From positions 434,001-498,000 of the forward strand of contig NZ_PVTD01000002.1 of NCBI RefSeq assembly GCF_003003255.1: DNA of 64,000 nucleotides. The letters run 5' to 3'. A program made the translations under genes and the position numbers. The DNA is from Aliiruegeria haliotis. Lineage in GTDB: Bacteria; Pseudomonadota; Alphaproteobacteria; Rhodobacterales; Rhodobacteraceae. Under the pieces are notes generated by a model. The model did not search any database, had not been told where the DNA came from, and was given only the letters and a program-made list of their open reading frames with translations. This document shows, piece after piece, positions 1 to 9,126 of the stretch. Within the stretch, counting starts at the first letter, position 1; every line of letters begins with the position of its first letter.

Positions 1-254
1 TTGTAGATCCCGGTGACATCGAGGATCAGCGCATTTGTGATGACGGTATCCACAGCCCCCTCGGCACGGGTCGTCTGGGCCTGGCCCATCCCGTCGCGGA
101 TGACCTTCCCGCCACCGAACTTCACCTCCTCGCCATAGGAGGTCAGGTCGTTCTCGACCTCAATCACCAGGTCGGTGTCGGCGAGGCGCACGCGGTCCCC
201 GGTCGTGGGGCCGTACATGTCGGCATAGGCAGCGCGGGTGATCTTGGCGGGCAT
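1..254 (-). CDS. ureC: Urease subunit alpha, N-terminal part (cut by window edge)
   Basis: UreC is the catalytic, nickel-binding subunit of urease, which hydrolyses urea to ammonia and carbamate in the cytoplasm. Only the first 84 codons lie in the window. They read [20 protein letters not shown] and continue with [27 protein letters not shown] and a region ending LDVTGIY, which is the characteristic start of UreC. The nickel ligands, the carbamylated lysine and the active-site flap lie beyond the left edge. The ATG at 254 is preceded by a GAGGGAA ribosome-binding site. It is the last visible gene of a minus-strand operon that begins with ureD. The accessory genes ureE, ureF and ureG are presumably further left, which cannot be checked here. 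Confidence 0.97.
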   Translation of the reverse strand, partial: MPAKITRAAYADMYGPTTGDRVRLADTDLVIEVENDLTSYGEEVKFGGGKVIRDGMGQAQTTRAEGAVDTVITNALILDVTGIY

Positions 255-271
255 GGCGGGTTCCCTCGTGG

Positions 272-604
272 TCAGCTCTTGTCCACGTCTTCACCGGCAC
301 CGAGCCGGCGGACGTTTCTGTTGGTTTCTGCGCGAAGCGGGTGGATGGCGGCAGCCACGACCTGATCGGGTCGCTGCCCGGTCATGGCTGTGAACCCGGC
401 GGCCATTGCCGAGGCGGCAAAGGCGGAAGGTTTCTCGGAGACCATCTTGTGTATCTCACCGCGACCCATCGGCCGGAAGCCGCACAATCGGTAGCTGCGA
501 TAGGCAAAGACGACATTCGCTTCAATGGCGAGCATCGTGGCTTCTATCCCGGTTTCAAGGAGATCACGGGAAAGGTCGGTTGCTTTGGGGGCCAGGCGGG
601 TCAT
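272..604 (-). CDS. Small helical protein of unknown function between ureB and ureC
   Basis: This 110-residue protein begins [20 protein letters not shown]. The ATG at 604 was chosen because a G-rich ribosome-binding site (GGGGGTGG) lies just upstream; a longer reading to 685 would add a basic stretch that does not look like protein. The N-terminal half is predicted to be amphipathic helix ([20 protein letters not shown]), followed by a conserved-looking [19 protein letters not shown] and an [19 protein letters not shown] tail. It ends 17 bases before the ureC start, so it should be co-transcribed with ureC. Its helical, alanine-rich start recalls the neighbouring 231-residue protein and phasin-like proteins. 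Related small proteins in this family of bacteria are sometimes labelled 'antifreeze', a composition artefact. No function is established. Confidence 0.8.
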   Translation of the reverse strand: MTRLAPKATDLSRDLLETGIEATMLAIEANVVFAYRSYRLCGFRPMGRGEIHKMVSEKPSAFAASAMAAGFTAMTGQRPDQVVAAAIHPLRAETNRNVRRLGAGEDVDKS

Positions 605-767
605 GCCACCCCCGAGAAAGATCTCAGCGACGCGGGCCTTTCGGATCCCGCACGGGGATCGGAATCGGCTGTGGAGCCGGAGCAAGCAGGCCGAGCAGGC
701 GGTCGATGAGAGAAAGCAGACGCATGAGAGGCGATGTCCTGCAAGTTTTGACTGCTTCCTAACGTAA

Positions 768-791
768 CCCTCGCGCCGGCAGGCGCAAGGG
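768..791 (-). terminator. Hairpin between the Ala/Lys-rich gene and the 110-aa gene
   Basis: Arms at 768-777 and 782-791 pair in nine of ten positions around a four-base loop. Read on the minus strand it sits 22 bases past the stop of the Ala/Lys-rich protein gene. There is no long U-tract, so it is more likely a processing or attenuation hairpin inside the urease operon than a strong terminator. It could set different expression of the genes before and after it. Confidence 0.3.
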
Positions 792-812
792 CTTTGGCAA
801 AATGGTTACACC

Positions 813-1508
813 TCACGCGCCGTCTTTCTTCGTATCCGCTGCCGGGGTGGCGGATTTCCGCGCCCGTGTCGTCGTCGTCGCAGCAGCTTTCCTGGCAGGA
901 GCGCGCTTTCGCGTGGCCGCCTTCGGCGCCGAATCGGATGTCGGGGCCGTGGCCTTCACAGTGGCAGCCTTTGCGGCCTTGGGCTTGGCGGTGGTGGCCT
1001 TCGCGGTGGCCGGCGACGCAGCGGCCTTGGCGCGTGGCGCGGGCGTCTTCGCCGGGGCCGCCTCGGAGACCGGCGCAACCGCCTTGGTCGTGGACTCCGG
1101 GGTCCGGGGCTTGGAGGGGGCACGACGGCGCGGTGCAGGTTTGGCCTTCGGGGCATCAACCGGCGCCTCGGCCTTCGCTGCGGGCTTGGCAACCGGCTTC
1201 GCCTCGGGTGTCACCGGCACCAGTTTCGTCACTTTGGCCGTCGGCCGCGCGGCCTTGCGTGCCGGTGCCTTTGCGGTCTTCGGCGCTGCCGTGGGTTTGG
1301 TCGCCGGTACGGCCGCCTGCGTCGTGGAGGCCAGCCCTGTCGGCGAGAACATCTGCATCACGGCAGGCCCCGGAAACAACATGCTGCTTGTCACGCCATC
1401 GGCCATGCCGAAGGACATCCGCATCATTTCCACCTGCAACTCGGCGGTGCGGCTCCACATCGCCATTCCGGTTCGCCAGTAGTCGATCGGCGTCATGTAC
1501 TGAATCAT
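813..1508 (-). CDS. Phasin-like N-terminus with histone H1-like Ala/Lys/Pro tail, inside urease operon
   Basis: The 231-residue product starts MIQYMTPIDYWRTGMAMWSR. The ATG at 1508 has an AAGGAG site nine bases upstream, which decides it over an upstream ATG. Residues 1-60 look like a compact helical region rich in Met and Trp (AELQVEMMRMSFGMADG). From about residue 65 to the end the protein is almost entirely Ala, Lys, Pro, Thr and Arg in short repeats of the AKPA/KAPARKA/RKRAPARKA kind, resembling the C-terminal tail of histone H1 or of PHA-granule proteins such as PhaM. It lies 57 bases after ureB. The tail is strongly basic and probably binds nucleic acid or another polyanion; that is inference. 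Automatic labels of 'antifreeze protein' for such sequences reflect alanine content only. Confidence 0.85.
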   Translation of the reverse strand: MIQYMTPIDYWRTGMAMWSRTAELQVEMMRMSFGMADGVTSSMLFPGPAVMQMFSPTGLASTTQAAVPATKPTAAPKTAKAPARKAARPTAKVTKLVPVTPEAKPVAKPAAKAEAPVDAPKAKPAPRRRAPSKPRTPESTTKAVAPVSEAAPAKTPAPRAKAAASPATAKATTAKPKAAKAATVKATAPTSDSAPKAATRKRAPARKAAATTTTRARKSATPAADTKKDGA

Positions 1509-1565
1509 CTTTCGAAACTCCTTGAGGTGCGGCTCACTCGCCGCCATTCCGGCCGTGGATTCCTG

Positions 1566-1871
1566 CTATAGGTCCCCCATCACGGCCTGGTTGAAACCGA
1601 ATACCCGCCGGTCGCCTGCAAGCGGCACCAGCGCCACTTCGCGACTCTGTCCGGGTTCGAATCGCACCGCCGTGCCGGCGGCAATATCGAGGCGCATTCC
1701 CCGCGCCTTCTCCCTGTCGAAATCCAGCGCCGAGTTGGTCTCGGCGAAATGATAGTGGCTGCCCACCTGAACCGGCCTGTCGCCGGTGTTGGACACCATC
1801 AGCATCAGAAGCTCGCGCCCCTCGTTCAGGGTGATCTCTCCGTCCGCCGTCATGACTTCACCTGGGATCAT
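1566..1871 (-). CDS. ureB: Urease subunit beta
   Basis: UreB (101 residues, the usual size) is the small non-catalytic subunit that packs against UreC. The start [20 protein letters not shown] is diagnostic, followed by [17 protein letters not shown], which is the conserved HYHF region, and [16 protein letters not shown] near the end. The chosen ATG at 1871 overlaps the stop of the preceding membrane-protein gene by four bases (ATGA), so translation is probably coupled. In many bacteria ureA and ureB are adjacent or fused; here a membrane-protein gene separates them. Confidence 0.97.
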   Translation of the reverse strand: MIPGEVMTADGEITLNEGRELLMLMVSNTGDRPVQVGSHYHFAETNSALDFDREKARGMRLDIAAGTAVRFEPGQSREVALVPLAGDRRVFGFNQAVMGDL

Positions 1872-2302
1872 CGCTCGCGCTCCTCGTCTGTCTTTTCGGG
1901 TTGCATGGCGACCGCTTCGGTCACGGCACGCAGCGTTTCTTCGGTGTCGGCATCCGGTTCGACGTGATCGCGCATGCTGCGCCGTTCCTCGATCCCGCCG
2001 TCCCAATCGTCGTCGTCGTCGCCCATCGCCCCATCAGGATCCCGCATCAGCGTGTAGAGGTCGGCGCCGAAATACCCGAGCATGCCGCCCGCCACCGCGA
2101 GGTAGGCCGAACTGTTGCCACCGACGAGCGCGGTGCCAATGGCCGCCAGCAGCAGCAGGAAACCGAAGGTGAGCACCCGGAAGTCGCCCTCGTCGAGCTG
2201 GAATTCAACCTTCGCCACATCGACGATCAGCCGTTTCACGTAGGGCTCGGCGTAGCTGACGAGGAAGCCTCCAAGCAGGGAAAATATGAAGCTTGCGAAC
2301 AT
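1868..2302 (-). CDS. Three-helix membrane protein with acidic tail, between ureA and ureB
   Basis: The 144-residue protein begins [20 protein letters not shown]. Hydrophobic segments lie at about residues 2-18, 45-62 and 64-84, so it is probably an inner-membrane protein. The cytoplasmic-looking C-terminal 60 residues are very acidic and include [15 protein letters not shown]. The gene starts four bases after the ureA stop and overlaps ureB by four bases, so it is a true member of the urease operon. I do not recognise it as a known urea transporter (UreI, UT or UrtABCDE types are larger). It may anchor or regulate urease, or assist urea or ammonia exchange; none of this can be shown from sequence. 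Confidence 0.85.
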   Translation of the reverse strand: MFASFIFSLLGGFLVSYAEPYVKRLIVDVAKVEFQLDEGDFRVLTFGFLLLLAAIGTALVGGNSSAYLAVAGGMLGYFGADLYTLMRDPDGAMGDDDDDWDGGIEERRSMRDHVEPDADTEETLRAVTEAVAMQPEKTDEERER

Positions 2303-2306
2303 CGGT

Positions 2307-2609
2307 CTACCGGAGCGGATGATGCACGGTGACGAGTTTCGTGCCATCTGGGAAGGTCGCCTCAACCTGCACCTCGTGGATCATCTCCGCGATCCCGTCC
2401 ATGCATTGATCGGCCCTGACCACGCTGGCACCGGCTTCCATCAGGTCGGCCACTGAACGGCCGTCCCGCGCGCCCTCGACCACGTAGTCGGTGATCAGCG
2501 CAATCGCCTCCGGGTGGTTCAGCTTCACGCCCCGCTCAAGGCGGTTCCGGGCGACCATTGCCGCAAGGCTCACCAGGAGCTTGTCTTTTTCCCTCGGGGT
2601 CAGGTTCAT
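2307..2609 (-). CDS. ureA: Urease subunit gamma
   Basis: UreA (100 residues) is the smallest structural urease subunit. The sequence [20 protein letters not shown] followed by [20 protein letters not shown] and [20 protein letters not shown] is typical along its whole length. The ATG at 2609 is used rather than upstream options because UreA proteins begin exactly with MNLTPRE. It follows ureD by eight bases and precedes the membrane-protein gene by four bases. Confidence 0.97.
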   Translation of the reverse strand: MNLTPREKDKLLVSLAAMVARNRLERGVKLNHPEAIALITDYVVEGARDGRSVADLMEAGASVVRADQCMDGIAEMIHEVQVEATFPDGTKLVTVHHPLR

Positions 2610-2617
2610 CTCGGTCC

Positions 2618-3445
2618 TCAGTTCTGCCAGACGCGCGGCGGGACCGTGCCTCTGAAATGTGTCACCAGTTTTACCAACGCCTTGCGCAACGGCCACGCGT
2701 CGCCAGCCATGAGCCGCACAAGACAGCGTCCGTCCCAGGCGGAGGCCGCCGCTGTCACGCCGCCGCAATCCGGCAGCACCGCCCGCACCGGCGAAAGCGC
2801 ATCCTCGGCCCCCTGCGCCAGCAGCGCGAGAAGGGCCACGGCCCGCGCGCCGCCGAGTAGAGCAGGATTGTCACGACCTGCAAGGCAGGATGTATCCATA
2901 CGCACCGGGTCGATCAGGACCGGTCGGCCACACCGTCGAACCTCACGGCGATCGGACAGCCAGAGGTCTTCCACGGTCTCTCCCATCGCGGCGCGGCCCA
3001 GCACCAGCGTTTCGCAGAAGAGCACCTTCGCATCGGCTGCCAGATCCAGCCGGGTGGTACGGTTCAACGCGGAGCGATCAAACAGGATGGTCTCCTGCGG
3101 CAGCCAGTCGAGCGAGGCGCCTTCGCCCACCGCCATGTGGCACCGCACCTCGGCAGCGCCACCGGACGACGCATAGGCCCGTTCGGCGGTCTGCGTTGTC
3201 GCCGTGGCCCGCGCGCCCGCGCCGAGCGTCAGTTCGTACTCCAGCCTGTCACCCCCGGTCAGCCCGCCAGCCGTGTTCAGGAAAACGGCTTCGGGCTCTC
3301 CGGGCACCTTGGGGAGCATGACCTTGGCGCAACCGGACTGGTGCAGATCCGTCAGACGCGTCCGGCCATTCGACACGGCAAAGCCAACTGCGCCGCGCCC
3401 GCGGGCGCGCTGCATCGGTGTTTGGACTGGTCCGTGATCGAACAT
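2618..3445 (-). CDS. ureD: Urease accessory protein UreD
   Basis: UreD is the scaffold chaperone that binds apo-urease and, with UreF and UreG, allows nickel insertion. The 275-residue product starts [20 protein letters not shown]. It contains the family signature [20 protein letters not shown], followed by [14 protein letters not shown] and [17 protein letters not shown] longer reading to 3544 exists but carries an unrelated N-terminus. It is the first gene of the minus-strand urease operon; its promoter must lie in the 186-base divergent gap shared with pyrC. Confidence 0.95.
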   Translation of the reverse strand: MFDHGPVQTPMQRARGRGAVGFAVSNGRTRLTDLHQSGCAKVMLPKVPGEPEAVFLNTAGGLTGGDRLEYELTLGAGARATATTQTAERAYASSGGAAEVRCHMAVGEGASLDWLPQETILFDRSALNRTTRLDLAADAKVLFCETLVLGRAAMGETVEDLWLSDRREVRRCGRPVLIDPVRMDTSCLAGRDNPALLGGARAVALLALLAQGAEDALSPVRAVLPDCGGVTAAASAWDGRCLVRLMAGDAWPLRKALVKLVTHFRGTVPPRVWQN

Positions 3446-3631
3446 GTTGGCTCCACAAACTTGCGGCAACCTAGCGAGACGACGCCAATGCTGCAACGCG
3501 GCATGGGTGTATTTCGCCGTTGCGGTGCACATTATCCCGCTCATTGCCTAAAATTCGGGCGTCTGATTTCAGACCGCATCGCCAAGGCCGCTCTGGCGCT
3601 CGTCGGGTGGCTGGGCTACTCCGGCACTGCC

Positions 3632-4675
3632 ATGACACAGACCCTGACGCTCCGCCGCCCCGATGACTGGCACCTGCACCTGCGCGATGGCGCAATGCTG
3701 GAGGCCGTGCTCCCCGAGACCGCCCGCGATTTCGCACGCGCGATCATCATGCCGAACCTCGTTCCGCCTGTTGTGACCTCCGCGGATGCGACCAGCTACC
3801 GGGAACGTATCCTTGCCGCCCTGCCAGAAGGCATGGACTTCACCCCGCTCATGACCCTCTACCTGACAGAGGCGACCGACCCCGCCGACGTGATTGCCGC
3901 CCACGCATCCGGCCTGATCTCCGCTGTGAAACTCTACCCGGCCGGCGCAACAACAAACTCCGCCTCCGGCGTGCGGGACTTCGACAAGGTCCGCGGGGTG
4001 CTTGAAGCAATGGCCGAGGCCGGTGTCCCGCTGTGTGTACATGGCGAGGTAACCCGTGCGGAGATAGACATCTTCGACCGCGAGGCCGTATTCATTGAAG
4101 AAGTGCTGGACCCGATCCGTCGCCGCACCCCGGGCCTGCGCGTGGTCATGGAACACATCACCACCGCCGATGCCTGCGCCTATGTCAAGGAAAGCGACGG
4201 TTCGCTGGCGGCGACAATCACCACGCACCACTTGATGATCAACCGAAACCATCTGCTCGTGGGCGGGATCAAACCGCACTACTATTGCCTGCCTGTCGCC
4301 AAGCGTGAATCCCACCGCGAGGCGCTCGCGGCGCTGGCAACTTCCGGGTTCCGGTACGTTTTCCTCGGCACCGACAGCGCACCGCATACGAAGGACACCA
4401 AGGAGTGCGCGTGCGGCTGCGCCGGTGTCTTCTCCGCCTCTGTCACCATGCCCTGTTTGGCGCAGGTCTTCGAAGAGGCCGGCGCCCTCGACAGGCTGGA
4501 AGGGTTTACCTCCCTCAATGGTCCGGCCTTCTACCGAATGCCGGTCAACGAGGACACCATCACCCTGACGAAGGGAGCCGCACTGGAGATCCCTGCGCCG
4601 CTGCCAACCGGCGACGGGCCGGTCGTGGTCTTCGACCCCGGCAGGCCGGTACATTGGCACGTCCAACGCGCCTGA
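3632..4675 (+). CDS. pyrC: Dihydroorotase
   Basis: PyrC cyclises carbamoyl-aspartate to dihydroorotate, the third step of pyrimidine synthesis. The 347-residue length and sequence fit the short, E. coli-type enzyme. The start [20 protein letters not shown] contains the HLHLRDG zinc motif. The carboxylated lysine is in [14 protein letters not shown] near residue 100. VMEHIT, TITTHHL and FLGTDSAPH carry the remaining metal ligands and the catalytic aspartate. The ATG at 3632 matches family starts; upstream in-frame sequence overlaps ureD antisense and is not used. pyrE lies 1.8 kb downstream on the same strand, separated by an opposite-strand gene. Confidence 0.97.
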   Translation: MTQTLTLRRPDDWHLHLRDGAMLEAVLPETARDFARAIIMPNLVPPVVTSADATSYRERILAALPEGMDFTPLMTLYLTEATDPADVIAAHASGLISAVKLYPAGATTNSASGVRDFDKVRGVLEAMAEAGVPLCVHGEVTRAEIDIFDREAVFIEEVLDPIRRRTPGLRVVMEHITTADACAYVKESDGSLAATITTHHLMINRNHLLVGGIKPHYYCLPVAKRESHREALAALATSGFRYVFLGTDSAPHTKDTKECACGCAGVFSASVTMPCLAQVFEEAGALDRLEGFTSLNGPAFYRMPVNEDTITLTKGAALEIPAPLPTGDGPVVVFDPGRPVHWHVQRA

Positions 4676-4735
4676 CCGCTCCGATGGCTCAGGCGTCCCA
4701 CGAGGGGCGCTTGCCGCTCCGGGCGCGCGCCCTCG

Positions 4736-6244
4736 TCAATCCGGCAGGCGTTCAAACTCCCAGACGTATTCCGGCTCATCGAGCACATATTCCTGCCGGA
4801 CCTTGTTCTTGGAGACACCCAGCCCAAGGGAGGAGTGACGGTTGATCATCACGACCGTGTTGGCCTCAATGGTCACGCGCTCCTCCGTCAAGGGCAGGTG
4901 CCACTGGTTCTGGTAGTTCTTGTCCCAGCTTCCACCGTCCGGACCAACCTCCGCGAACCGGTCCAGCCTTCGCGATTCATTGACGTCGCCCCGGATACGC
5001 AACTGTAGCGTCGGGTCGACATCCAGCGACAGGACATAGTACCCGCCCTGCCGTGAGAGTTGCCAACGGGCGAGTTTTGCGTCCCGCTTTTCGGCCAGCA
5101 CAACCTCTGCGCCGGAAGCGGCCTCCTTCGCCTTCAGGTACTTGCCCGTCGCCACATGGCGGACCACGAACTCACCATCCGGAAGTGGATCGTGATACCA
5201 GTTGTCCAGCGCCAGCCGGGTGCTAGCCCGTATCGGCATGATGTTCTTGAACGTTTTCTTGTTGCCGCCGTGGTAGGCCTTGTCCCGGGTTTTGAGGATA
5301 AGGTCAGTACCGGCCTCGGACCGATCGGCAATGCCCCACATCTGGTAGAGTGCGATCCCCGACGGGATCTCCGGCAGGTAGGAACACTGCCAACACCCCC
5401 CCTCGGTCGGGCCACGGTGGATCACCGGGTTGCGGTGATATTCCTCCCACATCTGGCCATTGCCCAGATCCTTCCTGGCAATCCGAAACAGCCCCTGTGC
5501 CTCCGGCCAATCGGGATGCCGGATATGTCCCGTTGCCGGACCCAGGAAATAGACATGGTCCCCGTCCAAGAAAGTCCGCCCCGTCGTCGTCGTCCAACTG
5601 TTCCAGTCACCTGTCTCGTCCGAGACATCCACGATGAGCTTGTTGTTGCTCATCCAGCCGGTCATTGCGGCAGGATCCTTGGTCCAACGCAGGGCCTTGC
5701 CATTCCGGAACGACTTGTCGTCATCGTGCGCGGACTTGCGATTGATGACGATCCACCAGCGATTCCGGGCGTAGAATGCTCCGGCCGGCTTGCGCGCGAA
5801 ATCCTTGTCCTTGAACTTGATCTCCCCCTTGTAGTCGAGGGACGTGCCATCGAACGTGTGCAGGACGAGCTTGTCGCGGGCTTTTTCTGCTGCCGATTCA
5901 TCCTGCACCACTTGAGTGAACAGGTAGATCAACCCGTCGGGACCGGTCGCTGCACACTGATCACTATAGTGCCAGTCATTGCCGAGGTGATCCTGCGCCA
6001 TGCCGAGGCCCTCGGTCGGCCACTCGAAGTTCTCCGGGCGGAAATCGTCAGCGGGACAGGTCATGATCCCAAGTTCACCCTGCTCAAACGTCTTGCTGCC
6101 CTTCTTTTGCTGACCCTTGAAGAAGGTGTAGACAACGCCATCGAGCTCCGCTGAGGCGCTGTGCAATGCACCAATCCGATCGAAACTGTTGCGGTCACTT
6201 CCACCACTGCGCGCGGCTGCATCGGTATATCTGAGGAAATCCAT
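4736..6244 (-). CDS. Predicted beta-propeller protein with ricin-type lectin-like C-terminus
   Basis: This 502-residue protein starts [20 protein letters not shown], with an AAGG site six bases before the ATG. Residues 20-330 contain repeated short beta-type segments with aromatic turns ([48 protein letters not shown]), in the style of five-bladed beta-propellers of glycoside hydrolase or sialidase type. From about residue 357 the sequence ([20 protein letters not shown], then a WQL motif and a second LQLRIRG unit) resembles a beta-trefoil carbohydrate-binding domain. No signal peptide is visible. I cannot assign a catalytic site. It stands convergent to pyrC and divergent from pyrE, splitting two genes that belong to one pathway, which suggests insertion. 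It could equally be a non-enzymatic lectin. Confidence 0.8.
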   Translation of the reverse strand: MDFLRYTDAAARSGGSDRNSFDRIGALHSASAELDGVVYTFFKGQQKKGSKTFEQGELGIMTCPADDFRPENFEWPTEGLGMAQDHLGNDWHYSDQCAATGPDGLIYLFTQVVQDESAAEKARDKLVLHTFDGTSLDYKGEIKFKDKDFARKPAGAFYARNRWWIVINRKSAHDDDKSFRNGKALRWTKDPAAMTGWMSNNKLIVDVSDETGDWNSWTTTTGRTFLDGDHVYFLGPATGHIRHPDWPEAQGLFRIARKDLGNGQMWEEYHRNPVIHRGPTEGGCWQCSYLPEIPSGIALYQMWGIADRSEAGTDLILKTRDKAYHGGNKKTFKNIMPIRASTRLALDNWYHDPLPDGEFVVRHVATGKYLKAKEAASGAEVVLAEKRDAKLARWQLSRQGGYYVLSLDVDPTLQLRIRGDVNESRRLDRFAEVGPDGGSWDKNYQNQWHLPLTEERVTIEANTVVMINRHSSLGLGVSKNKVRQEYVLDEPEYVWEFERLPD

Positions 6245-6511
6245 CGCGCCTTGTACCTCTCAATGAAGCGGAACCTAAAACGTCGCGACGACTGTACCAA
6301 CGTCGCCCGGTCGGTGGTCAAGCCTCTTGCAAGCCGACACAGACCACCACCGGTTTCGCGGCGGACTGCCACGGCCCTCTGGCTGTGGGGATTCGTCTGG
6401 CATTCTCCCCCGCGCTCAAGTAACTCCGCCGAAGGCACGAAAACGACGGTCGCAACGCGGGAGTATCCGCCGCACCGAGCATTTAGACTCCAGCACACGA
6501 GGAAGGCGCAG

Positions 6512-7186
6512 ATGATCCCGACGACCCATCCCGACGACGCAACCATGGCTCGGATCTCTGCGGGAATGCTGCTGGAGATCGGCGCGGTGCATTTCAACGC
6601 CCGGGAGCCCTTCACCCTCGCCTCGGGCTTGCCGTCTCCCACCTATATCGACTGCCGGAAGCTCATTTCCTACCCGCGGATTCGGTCGACGTTGATGGAT
6701 TTTCTGACCGCCAAGGTGATGCGCGACGCAGGCTTCGAAGCCTTCACCAATATCGCTGGCGGCGAAACCGCCGGGATTCCCTTTGCGGCGCTTGTCGCGG
6801 AGCGCATGGGTCTGCCGATGACCTATGTCCGCAAGAAACCCAAGGGTTACGGACGCAACGCCCGGATCGAAGGCGTGATGGGAGAGCGGGACCGGGTGCT
6901 TCTGGTCGAGGATCTGACGACCGATGGCGGCTCGAAACTGAGCTTCGTGGACGCGATCCGGGAAACCGGGGCGTCCTGCGGCCACACTGCCGTGATCTTC
7001 TACTACGGCATTTTCCCCGAGACGGAAAAGACACTTGGCGACCACGGCGTCGCGCTGCACAGCCTGTGCACCTGGCACGATGTGCTGGCAGTGGCACGCG
7101 AGCGCGCGGCCTTCGACACCGAAACGCTGGCGGAAGTGGAGTCCTTCCTGTCCGACCCGCGCGCCTGGCAGGCCGCAAGGGGCTAG
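6512..7186 (+). CDS. pyrE: Orotate phosphoribosyltransferase
   Basis: PyrE joins orotate to PRPP to give OMP, the fifth step of pyrimidine synthesis. The 224-residue product starts [20 protein letters not shown]. Visible motifs are [20 protein letters not shown] near the N-terminus, the [14 protein letters not shown] loop and the PRPP-binding stretch [16 protein letters not shown]. The ATG at 6512 has a GAGGAAGG site upstream. The enzyme is slightly longer than the E. coli form, typical for alphaproteobacteria. The 267 bases upstream, shared divergently with the 502-residue gene, must hold its promoter. Confidence 0.96.
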   Translation: MIPTTHPDDATMARISAGMLLEIGAVHFNAREPFTLASGLPSPTYIDCRKLISYPRIRSTLMDFLTAKVMRDAGFEAFTNIAGGETAGIPFAALVAERMGLPMTYVRKKPKGYGRNARIEGVMGERDRVLLVEDLTTDGGSKLSFVDAIRETGASCGHTAVIFYYGIFPETEKTLGDHGVALHSLCTWHDVLAVARERAAFDTETLAEVESFLSDPRAWQAARG

Positions 7187-7305
7187 GCAGCCGAGGGTCC
7201 GGCGGATTCCCGCCGACAGGCGCGGGCCACGCCCTCCGGACCACTACATTTCGCTGAAGACTGCACAAACACCCCCAGATCGGGTAGCATGCGGACACTC
7301 ACAGT

Positions 7306-7314
7306 TTGTCCACA
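7306..7314 (+). promoter_or_regulatory. Possible DnaA box upstream of dnaB
   Basis: TTGTCCACA differs at one position from the consensus DnaA box TTATCCACA and lies about 75 bases before the dnaB start, next to an AT-rich TTATACATTTTG stretch. A single near-match of nine bases is weak evidence on its own; DnaA control of dnaB would make biological sense. Confidence 0.25.
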
Positions 7315-7386
7315 AGGTTATACATTTTGACCGGGCACCGCGGAATTGCGTAAGACATCTGGAAACAAACAACGGGCAGTGCGGCG

Positions 7387-8910
7387 ATGAACGAATTGAC
7401 GACGGTTGGGGATACCGTCCCGGAACTGGCAGCTCAGGCGGAAACGGGCAGTGCAAAAACGGAGCTCATCGCTCCACACAACATCGAGGCCGAGCAGCAG
7501 CTGCTGGGCGCGATCCTGACAAACAACGATGTGTTCGACAGGGTCGCGTCCGTTATCACCGAGGAGCATTTCTATGACCCGGTGCATGCCAAGATCTACG
7601 AGGTCGCCAAGGCCCGGATCGCCAAGAACCTGCAAGCCACGCCGGTCACGCTGAAAGCGTTTCTGGAGGATCATCCGGGCCTCAAGGAGCTCGGTGGTCC
7701 GGCCTATCTTGCCAAGCTCGCCGGCGGCGCCATCGCGAGCTTTGCCGCCGGGGACTACGCGCAGATCATCTACGACCTTGCCATTCGGCGGGAGTTGATG
7801 GCCCTCGGGCGGGACATCTCGGCCAAAGCGGCAGATGTCGATGTCGCCTCCGAACCCAAGGAACAGATCGTCGAGGCGGAGCAGAAGCTCTACAAGCTGG
7901 GCGAGGCCGGCAAGGCCGACAGCGGGTTCCAGAGCTTCCTGCGCGCTGTCACCGATGCCGTTCAGGTGGCCCATGCCGCCTACCAGCGTGACGGCGGACT
8001 GGCAGGGATTTCCTCCGGCCTGACGGATCTCGACAAGAAGCTCGGCGGACTGCACCCGTCGGACCTGCTGATCCTCGCCGGGCGCCCCTCGATGGGCAAG
8101 ACCTCGCTGGCGTGCAACATCGCCTTCAACATTGCCAAGGCCTACAAGCGCGGTGTGAAGCCGGACGGCACCGAAGGCGCGGTGAACGGCGGTTCCGTGG
8201 GGTTCTACTCGCTCGAAATGTCGGCCGAACAGCTTGCCTCGCGGATCCTGTCCGAGGCGTCCCGAATTCCCAGCCACAAGATCCGGCGCGGTGACATGAC
8301 GGAGGAGGAGTTCCGCCGTTTCGTGGCCGCCGCGAAGGACCTCGAATCCTGCCCGCTCTTCATCGATGACACCCCCGCCCTGCCAATCTCGCAACTTGCG
8401 GCGCGGGCACGGCGGCTGAAGCGGACGCACGGTCTCGATGCGCTCTTCGTGGACTACCTCCAGCTGGTGCGCCCGGCGACGGCCAAGGACAGCAGGGTGA
8501 ACGAGGTTTCCGAGATCACGCAGGGTCTCAAGGCCATCGCCAAGGAGCTGAACATCCCGGTGATTGCCCTGTCGCAGCTTTCCCGTCAGGTCGAATCCCG
8601 CGACGACAAACGACCCCAGCTTTCCGATCTGCGGGAATCCGGGTCGATCGAGCAGGACGCCGACGTGGTGATGTTTGTCTATCGAGGCGAATACTACAAG
8701 GAACGGGAGAAACCCGCCGACCATGACCTCGACGCGATGGCGACCTGGCAGGAGGAGATGGCGGCGCTGCACGGCAAGGCCGACGTGATCATCGGCAAGC
8801 AGCGGCACGGCCCCATCGGCGACGTTGCGCTGGCCTTCGAAGGCGAGTTCACCAAGTTCAGCGACCTTGTGCAGCCCTGGCAGCAGGGCGAAGACGGCGC
8901 GTATTCGTAG
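7387..8910 (+). CDS. dnaB: Replicative DNA helicase
   Basis: DnaB is the hexameric 5'-3' helicase that unwinds DNA at the replication fork. The 507-residue protein has the N-terminal primase-interacting domain (PHNIEAEQQLLGAILTNNDV, residues about 31-135) and the C-terminal RecA-type ATPase with Walker A GRPSMGKTSLA near residue 236. GFYSLEMSAEQLASRILSE, the Walker B region LFVDYLQL and the QLSRQVESR and RESGSIEQDADVV motifs follow in order. No intein is present. It is monocistronic, with a 200-base upstream gap and a 216-base gap before alr. Confidence 0.98.
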   Translation: MNELTTVGDTVPELAAQAETGSAKTELIAPHNIEAEQQLLGAILTNNDVFDRVASVITEEHFYDPVHAKIYEVAKARIAKNLQATPVTLKAFLEDHPGLKELGGPAYLAKLAGGAIASFAAGDYAQIIYDLAIRRELMALGRDISAKAADVDVASEPKEQIVEAEQKLYKLGEAGKADSGFQSFLRAVTDAVQVAHAAYQRDGGLAGISSGLTDLDKKLGGLHPSDLLILAGRPSMGKTSLACNIAFNIAKAYKRGVKPDGTEGAVNGGSVGFYSLEMSAEQLASRILSEASRIPSHKIRRGDMTEEEFRRFVAAAKDLESCPLFIDDTPALPISQLAARARRLKRTHGLDALFVDYLQLVRPATAKDSRVNEVSEITQGLKAIAKELNIPVIALSQLSRQVESRDDKRPQLSDLRESGSIEQDADVVMFVYRGEYYKEREKPADHDLDAMATWQEEMAALHGKADVIIGKQRHGPIGDVALAFEGEFTKFSDLVQPWQQGEDGAYS

Positions 8911-9126
8911 CTGAGACCCGGCACGGGTCCGGGACGTGCCCTAGGGTGCCCTGCCAGACCACACCCAGCGGAGCAACACCCGCCCGGGCACAGAGCGACG
9001 CGTCGCGCATGCGACGAGCCGCGCGCGAGGGTGGCCTGCCGCCCGAGGGCGCGGCTTCCCCACCCGGCCCCGCCCTTTCGTCCCTTTCTGCTTGACCTCC
9101 ACCACGGGGATGGCAGAACCGGCGTC

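Noticed and set aside
794-1525. Long plus-strand reading frames opposite the Ala/Lys-rich urease-operon gene
   Set aside because: They are mirror images of a GC-rich repetitive coding sequence; translations are Pro/Ser/Trp-rich without known motifs, and the minus-strand gene has a good ribosome-binding site.
7318-8808. Minus-strand open frame of 496 codons opposite dnaB
   Set aside because: It is antisense to an unmistakable dnaB and has no motif or ribosome-binding site.
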